A stretch of 64,000 bases of DNA from Imbricaverruca yamaguchii. Its lineage: Eukaryota > Arthropoda > Thecostraca > Neoverrucidae. The DNA is taken from contig JAOTOL010001139.1 in NCBI GenBank assembly GCA_034440575.1, forward strand, positions 176,001-240,000, read 5' to 3'. Every line of letters begins with the position of its first letter. Position 1 is the stretch's first letter. A program made the translations under genes and the position numbers. A model generated the notes under the pieces. It was not told the origin of the DNA and did not search any database. It worked only from the letters and a program-made list of their open reading frames with translations. Of the stretch, positions 25,626 to 36,084 are shown in pieces.

Positions 25626-25628
<3 letters not shown>
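23976..25628. other. Probable ancient, highly degenerate tandem repeat
   Basis: From about 24140 to 25440 short blocks such as GGGCCCT, CTGAGACC and GATGTTCGT recur at loose spacing of a few tens of bases with no gene-like frame. It may be a very old minisatellite. I cannot define a unit by eye. Confidence 0.3.

Positions 25629-25666
<38 letters not shown>
25629..25666. repeat. TA microsatellite, left of the nested element
   Basis: A TA run of about 38 bp directly before the left end of the element at 25667. Confidence 0.9.
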
Positions 25667-25670
<4 letters not shown>

Positions 25671-26671
25671 CCCACGTCCGGGAGGGGGGCAGATATCTGC
25701 CCCCTGCGAATTTTCCTAATTTGCTGCCATACTAATCGAGATAGCAAGGCCGAACCTCGCATGGCTGTTCATTAGTCTTTTTCACATATTCTCACATATT
25801 CTTAACCCTGGATCATCTTAGGTCAGGTTAACAGGTCAGGCGAAGTGACCCAACTACACTCGGAGTTCTTGGTGGCGTAACTTCCACAATAATTGGGCGA
25901 TTGATTTCATACTTATAACGCGGCATGATCTCATCAGGGACCATAATACATGCGTATATATACATGTATTTTTCGTTTTTTTCGTAGCACTGACTTGAGG
26001 TCAGGTCGCGGCCATGGCTTCCCCATTATAGGACTATGACAAAATTACAAATGTTTCCTGGTTACATATTTGCTCTCGGAATGATCTCACAACGGTTGTG
26101 GCGTGTAGTTGGAAGCTTTGCTCGATGTTACAGATGAAATTTTTGCTCAGTGACCTCACCAAGGCCATCTGAGGTCACCTGAGATCACTACACGTTTCTG
26201 CGCATTATATCGCACTGCATTGAGCTAGAAGGCTGAAATTATCGTCATTGTACTTGTATCTCGAAGACGTGTCGATTGATGCATTACATTCCCTCCCTAG
26301 GCTCCTTCATCACCGTGACCTGAGGTCATAGTTTCAGTTGATCTGACCTTAAATCACACCCCTATTGTCGATAGCACATTTCAAGGGCTGTCAAATAGCT
26401 TTCGCCGTTTGTTTCTATCTGTTACAGGTCCTGCGATATGTGTCAATATTTGAGAGTCCCACCCGATCTGGTCGAATTTGACCTATGATGACCCATTGAC
26501 CTGAATATTGACCTGAGCGAAAAATGATCCAAACACTTTCGATAGAGCATGTCACCAGCTCTCCAACACCGTTTTCCGTTTGTCGCTAGCTAGCATAGTT
26601 CTAGAGATCTTAGCGGGGCATATATCCGCCCCCCAGACATGCGAAGAGGGCGCGGACCAACGGACGTGCGA

Positions 26672-26674
<3 letters not shown>
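25667..26674. mobile_element. Non-autonomous DNA element nested in a TA repeat
   Basis: The left end CACGCCCACGTCCG and the reverse complement of the right end, CACTCGCACGTCCG, match at 12 of 14 positions. Subterminal blocks GGGGGGCAGATATCTGCCCC and the corresponding GGGGCATATATCCGCCCC are also inverted copies. Both sides are flanked by TA repeats, which suggests insertion at TA as by Tc1/mariner-type elements, although any TA-rich target would look the same. The interior is non-coding and rich in TGACCT/AGGTCA hexamers. Confidence 0.6.
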
Positions 26675-26753
<79 letters not shown>

Positions 26754-26783
26754 CGTATATGCATATGTATGTATATATGCATA

Positions 26784-26840
<57 letters not shown>
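26675..26840. repeat. TA microsatellite with TATG/TACA interruptions
   Basis: A TA run of about 64 bp, an interrupted zone of TATGTATA and TGCATATA variants, and a second TA run of about 46 bp. The long Ile-Tyr frames on both strands are artefacts. Confidence 0.95.
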
Positions 26841-28377
26841 TGTATGTATATGTGCATATATAAAGTATACACACCCATATTTTTATATGTAATGGGCATA
26901 GGCATATTTTTAAAACACATCAAGAGATGTTCGTCTTCAGATGTTCGTCTCCACCCGTAATAGACCAATGGTTTCGGGGATAGCTATCAAACACAATGAA
27001 CTTGCAGTCAGTTTCAGGAAACTCAGTTCATCGTTTAGCGAAAAATGTGTGTCTAATTTTCCGGATAGGGTAACGTTGTGGATGGTAAACGTCCAGGTCC
27101 GTGCCGTGTTCCCAACGGGCTGGACCCGGTGCGGGTCCTCACGCTCCGCCTGCGAGCCAAACCCCGGTACAGCCGACCGGCCGTCAGCCACTTTCCAACG
27201 GCTGTTTGAAGATTCCCATGTACCCTGAACGACTGGGAAATTGACTGTGGCGCCCCTGGGGCCGCCCGAACACGATATGGTCTGTATGTAGCGGTTTGAC
27301 ATCGAGCATTGGAAATCGGATTGCACATCAATGGTCGCTGGAATGCATAGAGAGCGTGGCGGCCAGAGATGCACCCGAGAGAGATACAGCATGATGGCAT
27401 ATTCCCGACGTCCAGCCTGAAGCAGTACAGTCGCCGGCATCTGCGATGGAGAGACATCCTCACACTTGCTGCCAACGGAATTGTTATGGGCCAGCGGCGG
27501 TTCGCTCCAGGTGCCGATGACGCTCTGGGTTGTCGCAACAATGTACTTGCTGGGAGTTTGGAAAACTAGCGAGACATCTGACCCGCAACCGACAGTCGGG
27601 AGATCGTGACATAATATTATTTGGCAAACAATTTATTAGCAAACAATACTTTTTATGCTTGCTTGGTCATAAGAAAATGCTGACACGCTGGCATAAATGC
27701 CGCGTTCGAGTTCGTTTGCAAGCTCTGTAGGGACACTTACATGGAAGAGCATGAGGGACCTGTAGGACTACGGTTCAATGAACATTTGCGCAGCTTCTGC
27801 AACAGAACAGTTCATCGTTCACACAATGCGATCATGTACGATTGCGTCATACTTATGGTGTTGTTAGTGATCCTCTTAGTATACACATTTTGTATGGGGC
27901 GAAGGACGGAGTCGAATTAAAAATATTCGTGTCTATCTGCATCAGAGATAGGAAGCTGGCCCCCGAATAGAGCTGTACATAATTGTGGGTTTCTGAAAAT
28001 CATTGGGAGGGCATAATACACGAACTGACGAAGGCAAGGGGCTGTCAGGAAATCAGCTAATAAATTGTTTGTCAGATGACATGCCGTCACAATTCCCCGA
28101 CTGTCGGCTACGGGTCCTACAACCGACGTCACCTTCCCGTGTCCTTCCCACATGGCATACAAGTGTGACGTAGCTATGTGCCTGCATATATGAATGTTTC
28201 TGAATCAGCTCAATCAACTAAATCAATTGACTGCCTTTCCCGGCAGTCAATGTCGTGTCAGTCGATCCGTGTCGGTGACGTCACCATAATGACGCCACTG
28301 GTGCAGGTGACGTCACCAACCCGACCGTGTCTGAGGTCCGGCGGACCTAACGCGGGTCTGTCGTGTCGGTCCGACAG
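26841..28377. other. Unassigned DNA
   Basis: Two overlapping minus-strand frames (26937-27440 and 27053-27541) are fairly long for this composition, but I see no domain and no splice-site support. Nothing else is recognisable. Confidence 0.35.
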
Positions 28378-28533
28378 AGCTGCTGCGAGCCGTGGCCGGC
28401 TGCGGCGCTGGAGACGTGCTGAAGCTGGTGACGTCGTCCGGCCAGCTGCTGTCGCCGCGCGGTCCGCTGTGGCCGCCCCCCGAGATCGATGACACCGTCT
28501 ACCGACTGACCTCAGCGGCCACACACGTCTGCG
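28378..28533 (+). CDS. Candidate internal exon of an unidentified host gene
   Basis: A 156-bp open segment has an AG acceptor at 28376-28377 and a consensus GTGAGT donor at 28534. It reads with 2 nt before the first full codon and 1 nt after the last, so it is a symmetrical phase 1-1 exon. The peptide begins LLRAVAGCGAGDVLKLVTSS and includes LWPPPEIDDTVYRLTSAA, with strong C/G preference at third positions. Its phase is compatible with the donors at 18557, 39626 and 44470. I do not recognise a family. Just downstream the donor region is itself repeated three times. Confidence 0.45.
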
Positions 28534-28632
28534 GTGAGTAGCCCTGACTGGTCTGACCACAGGACTGGTGAGTAGCCCAGACTGGCCAGGCCATACGGCT
28601 GTGGTGAGTAGCCCAGACTGGCCTGACCACAA
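28530..28632. repeat. Short tandem repeat carrying splice-donor-like motifs
   Basis: The block GGTGAGTAGCCC followed by a pyrimidine-rich GACTGG segment occurs three times (near 28533, 28569 and 28603), with a period of about 35 bp. Confidence 0.75.
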
Positions 28633-28790
<158 letters not shown>

Positions 28791-28829
28791 GCACACGCAC
28801 ACGCACACGCACACCCACACGCAAGACAT

Positions 28830-30487
28830 GCTAATAGTCACACATGCTTTAGTTGTACAATTCTGGACCTACTGTCTATGCTCAAGATGTGTGCACTGTT
28901 CGTAACTGAACCAGGACATGGGCACCTATCGTCATTCTGGTCTTGAATTTCTGCTAATGACGATAGTACAAATGGGCACTGAGTCCGCTTTTAATTATCG
29001 TTGCTAACTCCATTGTGCTCCTTTCAGAAAGGAGCATCCAGACGAAGTCAGAGGATTTGCAACTTCTAAAAGAAAGGTGACTGGCCAAAAACTGTGAACT
29101 GTCGTAAGTATGTGTGGTATCGAAAGAAGTCACTTGGGCCAATGAATTATTCTGCCGTCGCACATAACAGAGGAGAACAGTGCTGTTCTATATTCGACGG
29201 AAATTAGCCTTTTCTTCAAATGCAGTTACCTTGTGCAATGAGGGTTGGGAACTCATCGCAAGGAGCGGATGCTGTTCCATATGAAACAAAATCGTGGAAA
29301 TAATTTAACGTCCAAAATTCCGATAGCCGAAATTTAGTACTCTAGAAACATTACTTTACCTATGTCAAATGGAACTAAGCTGAATATGTAAGAAACAGAA
29401 CCAGAGCATACCAATGCAATCAAGACATGCATTCACTTATCGCTGCACGACTTGCGTTAATCAGCTGGCTGTAACTCACTAAACTGTCGTTAAGTTAGTT
29501 CACTTAATTCACTCACTTAACTGGTTATAACTCACTAGCTTCCCACGAATGTCGTCCCGTGGGAAGCCGATTGCGGCGCAGTGGCGGGTGCAGAGCACTA
29601 ACACACTGTCCAGACGTGTTCGTATCCGATTTCAAGGTTAACTTAAATGTTTATTACGGTGTTACTCTTGCGCAATATTTCCAGTTTTCCTCCCGGAATA
29701 TGCTGGCTAGTCATACCCTGGTGACGCCATTGATCAGCTGTCTGGGTAAAGGACGGAGAAAGCGCGGCGCCCGTGGCACGAAAGTGGACGGTTCGCGTCG
29801 CGAAATCATGACTGTGTCGCTGATGAAAATGTGCATTTATCGTGCGAGAACTGGTTACCTATGGTTAAATTGTAACCTGCCTCTTTCCACCAGAGTTGCA
29901 CAACGGAGTGGAGTTCTCGTTCATTACGAGCTGGCTCTCTTTTACTTGCACGGTGTCGGGATCTTTTTATGTCGCGATAGCGCTTGTTGCACGAAGTAAC
30001 TGCTTGTTGTAGGTGAACGACCACCGGGCTAGACCATCTTCCCGAACTGAAAGGAAAAAATTATTGCAGTATTTCCCATCATGTACGATTATATTTGCGT
30101 ACATCTAAAGCACCCCGGATTAATCAGTTCAGCAGTGGTGGAATTCTGCAGAATGAAACCACGCTTTAAGCTTTGGCACACTGCATGCGATAAAGTGAAA
30201 AGCTCCGGCCTGTTTTCGTATACTACCATTTCATTTTGTGTTTGGAAAATTGAGCTGAAGTTCAGATTTTTGTATCTGAATTTTGTCTTGTAGTTATAAT
30301 GTCGGAGCTTATTTGTGTGGTTCGGTAAGAATTTGGCATAATCCAGTAGTCTGACACTACACATAGGGTTATATTCCGATCATATTCGATGTTTCTGCTT
30401 TCATGTAGTAAGGTGATAATCGTAGACAAGCTTACTGAAATACGCTAGATAGTTTTGAACATGGTGCGACCGCCATGAGAAAGTGTG
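28830..30487. other. Unassigned DNA
   Basis: A plus-strand frame of 146 codons (29559-29999) is the longest, with no domain I recognise. No element ends are visible. Confidence 0.4.
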
Positions 30488-30491
30488 TTAA

Positions 30492-31340
30492 CCCTCGCCC
30501 GTATAGAGGGGGGGGCAACCCCCATAAGGTTTTTTGTGTATTCTTTCAAAACCGATGAACGGATCGCTCTGAGATTTTCAGTACCCTTTGGGGAAACCTT
30601 TTGACGACTTTTGGTGAAATGGTTTTTGTGAGTTCATATCAGGTCACGGAGTTATGCGGTCATAAAGGGGAGCGCCTCCGACCAGTTTTCAACAAATACG
30701 TGATTATCGCACGCATTTTTTACGTATTTGGCGCAATTATGGGCAAATAATGAAAAATGCAGATGCCCAGATGGGTTCCCATATCAAAACAATGTTCCAA
30801 AAATCGGCGGGCTCGGTTGACCTCGGGTGACCTCGTTTGACCTTTGCGACCTTTTTTACCTGACCTACGGTAATTTTTCGTTGTCAATTCGAATTCAGCG
30901 TCCATTTTTACCCTAAGGAACTTTAAACTTCGAAATTGGAATCACTTTTCGAAAAGTTGGATATTTGGGGGCATGGCTTTGACCTCATTTGGTACATGAT
31001 GTATTGGTCCGATCACATCGTGTGACATGTTGTTATGTTCGCAAGGTGTAAATAAACATAAGTCCGAGCATTTCGTGCATATTTATACAGTAGTTTCGGT
31101 ACAACTGACGATTTTCTTAGGAAAATACCGAAATTAGTCAATTTTAGACTTTTGACCTGACCTGGAAGGTCAACAATTGACCTTCGGTCATACTGAATTC
31201 CAGTCGCGAGATCTCGGCCAGATCTATAACTTTGGTCTTCGGTTCATTTTCGTAACAGGCACGGTTTCGAATCGCCAGGGGGGGGGGGTGGCACCCCCCT
31301 ATACGACCGAAGGTAGTAAAATGCCGTATACTGGCGAGGG
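30492..31340. mobile_element. TTAA-type non-autonomous DNA element
   Basis: The left end CCCTCGCCCGTATA and the reverse complement of the right end, CCCTCGCCAGTATA, differ at one position. The left flank is TTAA and the right flank TTAT, consistent with a TTAA duplication with one later change. Termini starting CCCT at TTAA are typical of piggyBac-like elements. The 849-bp interior has no transposase. G/C runs lie just inside both ends, and at least ten TGACCT/AGGTCA hexamers lie between 30640 and 31210. Confidence 0.65.
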
Positions 31341-32487
31341 TTATGGGTAGATTGTGCTAAAATAGTACGTGCACACAGTGGCTCCGATACGTCATTTTAA
31401 CTTGGTTGGGGGATAGCAAAGGCGATCCAAAAAATATGCGTGAGTTGCATGCTAGAACAAAAAATGCAGAAATTTCATTATATTATCGGATTTACATTGT
31501 CACCTATGCGGGGCCAGTCTTATACATTACAGTGAGGAATTGGAAAATAAAAACGTGTGTCGTTTTTGAAGAAAACTGAATTAAATTTAATTTTTGCTTA
31601 CAAATCACGCATGGTGGCCAAGAGCTGAAGCTGGCCACAGCCGTCCTGTGATTCCGACATCATTGGACACTGAAATTAAACCAAAGCGCATAGCCCTCCA
31701 GTAGAGGTCAGGTTACCGGGGAGGAGAGTCAGGACCCTCTCTGGGTTCGTTGGACCCTCATTGAACCCTCCGTTGAAAATTTTGCCCTTTAATCAGAGTC
31801 AACCTGAACGTAACGCTCAATAGGAGGGGCTGAGCCAACGCTCGAACCGATGTCTTTTCATTCAAGTTGGATTTGTTGCCTGTGGTAAGGCAATTCTTGC
31901 TGCTGCCGCCCCCTGGAGTCTCGAGAGCTCTACGTATGTTCTCCAGTATTATATTTTGAGCTGAAATGTATCCTGATATTGATTACTTGCAGCTCGCTAT
32001 GATCCATGTAATTTGCACGTTCGTCCTGCATCATCTTTACAACCGAAATGATATAAACGCTGGGTTGCAATTTTTTTGTAAGTTGTCTGTTTTTTTCAAC
32101 TGATTTAGGACAATTTTTCACCGGTGAATCCGAAAATGACATTCGTTTCTCTCGATCAGGTCAGGGTTTTGCGCGAAGTTGATTGTTTAAAATCCGACCT
32201 TCTGACTAAATCCACTACATTTTTGTGACATTATCCGTTGATTTTTGTGAATAGATTTCATCCGAAATACGTTTTTAAGAAAAAAATAATTGTTTTTAAC
32301 ACAATTTATTAATTCAATGTTACAAACGTCGATTACTGTAAATTTAATAGTAGCCATTGATAAAGGTAAGTACATGTAAATTGCACGTTACGTCATCATT
32401 GTTCAAAATTCAGGGGTTGAACTTCAGTTTATTCGAACCCCTAGAATGCTCAGCGGCAAGGATGTCTCTCTTCAAAGTCCAACAGCA

Positions 32488-32488
<1 letters not shown>
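31341..32488. other. Unassigned AT-rich DNA
   Basis: I see no gene, repeat array or element terminus before the LINE tail begins. Confidence 0.5.

Positions 32489-32516
<28 letters not shown>
32489..32516 (-). repeat. TAAA-repeat 3' tail of the LINE
   Basis: Seven or so tandem tetranucleotides, read as TTTA on the plus strand, mark the 3' end of the minus-strand element. Confidence 0.85.
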
Positions 32517-32518
<2 letters not shown>

Positions 32519-32800
32519 AATACATGTCCTCCACGTGCAGTGGCTGTTACGGACAGTCTGGGTTGAACTCACAGATATTTACAAAGAAAGGATAGATGTG
32601 TGGTCAATAGTGGGAGCAGATGCGCAACAAACATTCGTACGACAACATAATACAATATCCATATCACTTTCCGCACTGCATACACCGTACTTGCAACACC
32701 AGCTATACACGAGTGGCTTGTATGAGTGATAGGAAAGCGATGGCCTAAAGGTGACTTCGTAGTGTACACATATCCATGGTGTAAGTTTTTTTTTGTGGGA

Positions 32801-34691
32801 CTAGTGTTGTTCGTGGAGATACGCTAGTGCATGTTTCTTGAAGTTAGACAGCCTCGATGTTTTTGTTTCAGTAGGAAGTTTGTTGTAATGGAAGACAGAC
32901 GAGTAGAGAAATATCCTGCGGCCAGCCTCTTTGTGTATGGCTGGCAGGCGCAGATGGTCGTCTGCACGTGTGTGACGGCTTCGCAGGGTATAGTTTGTAG
33001 TGATTTGACCGGCAATGTGCGTAGGCTCACCCGTCAGAATGATCTTGTGGAGCAAAGTGAGACTGTGAAATAGATACAGATCAGCTGCAGTGAGGAGACC
33101 CAACTCGTTTCGGACATCAGTAATATGATCAAATTTTCGGAGACCTGACACGACTCTAGTGGCGAAGTTAATGAACTTGTCTAGTCTGTGGATATTTGCT
33201 GACGACCCGTTCCCGTAAACAGATATGCAGTAGCGAATATTCGATATAACTAGGCTATTGACTATAGTGAAGAGGGTGCTGGTCGGCAGATGGTGACGCA
33301 GATGGTTCAGGGCCAGAAGGAACCCAGTACACTTCCGGACAACAACAGCTACATGGGAATCCCACGACATGTGGCGATCAAATGTTACCCCAAGGTTCTT
33401 ACACGAATGTTTCTCATCTATCACGGCGTCCCTAAAGCACACTCGTATCGGGGTAATATTGCGCAGATTTTGACGCGATCCGAGAGTAAGAAGCTGAGTT
33501 TTGGTCGGGTTCACCTTCAAGCCGTTATCCAGGAAGTAGTCGTAGAGTTGGCTCAGGCATGCCTCCATCTGACTTATCAGATTTGGGAGATCAGATTTCC
33601 GACCGGAGATGAGTACCTGTGTGTCGTCTGCGAACTGGGTGACATGTGCTTCCGGGACGTGCAGACTGAGGTCGTTCGAAAAGATGCAATAGAGAAGTGG
33701 ACCTAATGATGAGCCTTGAAAGACACCTATGTTGTTTGGGAGAAAGGAGGAGAGATGCCTGTTTCCGTGTTGATCTGAGATCCTAAACAGCCTGCGTGTG
33801 ACCTCCCAGATATGCTTTAAACCAGTCGGTATCGATTCCATGGAGTTGAAGTTTAGTGAGCAGTTTGGTGTGGTCTATTACATCGAAACATTTACTGAGA
33901 TCCAGAATGCAAAGGAGAGCTACTTCCGAACGGTCCATTGCTGCTAGTATTTCGTCCGTGACTGAGATAGGGGCGGTTTCCGTAGAGTGGCGTGGTCTGA
34001 AGCCGTGCTGAGTTTGGGCCAGTAGGTGGTTTGAGTTTAGATAGTGATAGAGTTGTTTCTGCACTACTCTCTCAGTGATCTTGGCGATAACCGGAACCAG
34101 TGAGATGGGTCTAAAATTAGAGGGATCCGAAGGATCTCCTGATTTGTGAATTGGAGTTACTATTGACTGTTTCCAAGTGGAGGGGATATCAGCTGTAGTC
34201 AGGCATGTGTTTATAATGTCAAGCAGCACTTCGCCGATAAAAAAGAACAGAAATTTGATGACCTTAATGCAGATCCCGTCGGGTCCGCACGCACTTGTGC
34301 TTCTCATGTTTATGACAATATTGGCTAGCTGTTCAAGAGATATGGGTGATACTTTATAGGAGCTGGTAGAGACGCGCGATAGCCGGCAACTGGGAGTTGT
34401 GTGTTCAGGCATGTTTGCCTGGAGTTTGACCTCTGCTGATATTTTTGGTCCGACATTAACAAAATAATGATTTAGCTGCTCAGGTAGAGCCTGAGGCTGT
34501 ACTCTGTGAGATCCTTTTTTTGTATCGATAATAGGCTTGATAGCACGCCACGCAGCTGATGGGCCTTTTTGAGCTATCTTCCCGCTAATCTCTTCCCTAC
34601 AGTCAGCTCTAATAGCTGATCGAACTTGTCGGTTAAGCATTTTGTAAGTGTTTATATCTTGTGAGCGCAGGGCTACATTTCGCCGATGCAT
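32801..34691 (-). pseudogene. LINE ORF2, reverse transcriptase part
   Basis: The frame continues from the endonuclease and carries the reverse transcriptase that copies the element RNA at the nicked target. Visible blocks are PIHKSGDPSDPSNFRPISLV, HGFRPRHSTETA, CILDLSKCFDVIDH, then after a frameshift near 33783-33800 GVFQGSSLGPLLY and the catalytic QFADDTQV (FADD in place of the commoner YADD). The two frames, 33783-34691 and 32801-33841, overlap at the frameshift and read the same domain. The C-terminal region ends about 310 bp before the tail. I see no RNase H domain. With one stop and one frameshift this is a fairly young but inactive copy. Confidence 0.88.
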
Positions 34692-34763
34692 GAGATGTTT
34701 GGTAGCTTCGCTAACATGTGGTGCTGTTGGGTTCCGAATTTTGATGTTTCTGAGTGGCAGGTG

Positions 34764-36026
34764 CTAGTCGAGAATAGGTGTCAGCAATCTCAGCAATGTG
34801 TCCCATTTATCGGTTACTGAGATGCGACCAGTGACCTGGACCCAGTCGATCTCACCAAGGTCAAGGGTCAGTTCGGAGGTGTCCACTCGTCCGAAAGAAC
34901 GTGATTTTATCACGGTGTTAACTGAGGCAGGCCTGTTTACTTTAATTGAACATGTGATAAATTTGTGGGGACTGTAGTGGCAGAAACTCACTTTGGGTCT
35001 GTCGACAGAGGTGGGTGAATTTGTTATGATGACATCCAATAAAGAGCCTGTGGAGAATGTAGGGCGCTTCACTATGACGGTAAGTGAATAGTTTCTTACG
35101 AACTCAAGCAGGTGTGTTTTGCTGGGGCAATTTGCCGTGTCGAGAAGATTGCAATTTAGATCACCTGTGAGGTAGAAAGTGCCGGTAAAGTTCAGTGTCG
35201 CCAATTGAACCTGTCTTTCGAGCTCAGCGAAGTCAACATTTAAGGCAGGTAGACTGTTACGAGGAGGTCGATAGATTGCCGCCAGAATGAAATACCTTCC
35301 GCTTTTACCTTTGACTTTGGTCCAGAGTGATTCTAATTTGGAGCTCGAGTTTGGAAGCGTAGAAATTTTCAAAACGGTAATAGTAAGCGCTGACTTGGCG
35401 ATAATCGCCACCCCACCGCAGCCACTAGAGTCAGGCCGGTCCGCACGTTTTAACTGGTAACCAGGGAAGATGAGACGCGTGGGGGTGCTAGGTCGCAGCC
35501 AGGTCTCAGTCACCACAGCTAGGTCTAGAGAGTAAGAAAGAAAGTCGTATTGTAGCTCAAGTAGCTTAGGTTTCATAGATTGGGCATTTATCAGTCCCAG
35601 GTGCAGCTGCCCTTTGCGCTCCTGAACCGTCGCCTGGCTTGTTCCGCCCCGTGATCCCCGTCGTCTGCCACCCCTGGCGCCGCGCCTGCCCCGTCGTGTT
35701 TTCTTTGGCGTTGTCATGGTAACGCCGACGGTCTGGTTTCTCGTTCTGCAGATGCGAGGGTGGTGACTGGCGGGAGTCAAGGTCGCGTAGTTGATGGCGT
35801 CGCGTACGGGGCGGCTGCGTGCGCGTTGCTGACCGGGGGACGTGATGGCGTTGAACATTTGGACCAGGGCGATGGTTAGCAGAAACCTGATGATGTCTGT
35901 ATGCATGGTAGAGCTGAAAATGGAAGACTGGTAGAGCTGAAGATGGAAGACTGGTAGAGCTGAAGATAGACGATAGAAGGTAGACGTCACTGTTGTTAGA
36001 GTCACAGGAATTCCGAGCGGCACCAA
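34764..36026 (-). pseudogene. LINE ORF2, N-terminal part with APE endonuclease
   Basis: The 420-residue frame opens with a low-complexity region partly coded by 24-bp tandem repeats at 35905-35965, then a basic stretch (GRRGARGGRRRGSRGG, about residues 112-128). The endonuclease starts at INAQS near residue 147, with VVTETWL near 175 and LTGDLNCNLLD further on, followed by PTFSTGSLLDVIITNS; these match the Asn, Glu, Asp-x-Asn and Asp positions of the exonuclease-endonuclease-phosphatase fold that nicks target DNA. The frame ends at a TAG (GAC TAG CAC), but similar LINE sequence continues in the same frame, so the stop is probably a mutation. The assigned start is the first ATG of the frame. 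Confidence 0.85.
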
Positions 36027-36084
36027 GTCGTCAGCCCAATCAATTTCTTCTCAGCTGCAGTGCAGGAAAGAAGACTGCAGTGCA

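Larger units (their letters stand above)
32489..36084 (-). mobile_element. Nearly full-length LINE retrotransposon
   Basis: On the minus strand the element runs from about 36084 (5') to a tail of TAAA tetranucleotides at 32489-32516 (3'). It encodes an APE-type endonuclease followed by a reverse transcriptase in one long frame, interrupted by one stop near 34764 and one frameshift near 33790. The tetranucleotide tail in place of poly(A) and the domain order fit the CR1/L2/Jockey side of the non-LTR elements; I cannot fix the clade. The 5' end sits directly against the broken repeat gene at 36085-37725. No target duplication was identified. Confidence 0.85.

Noticed and set aside
26937..27541. 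Two overlapping minus-strand frames of 167 and 162 codons
   Set aside because: They overlap in different frames and show no domain or splice support.
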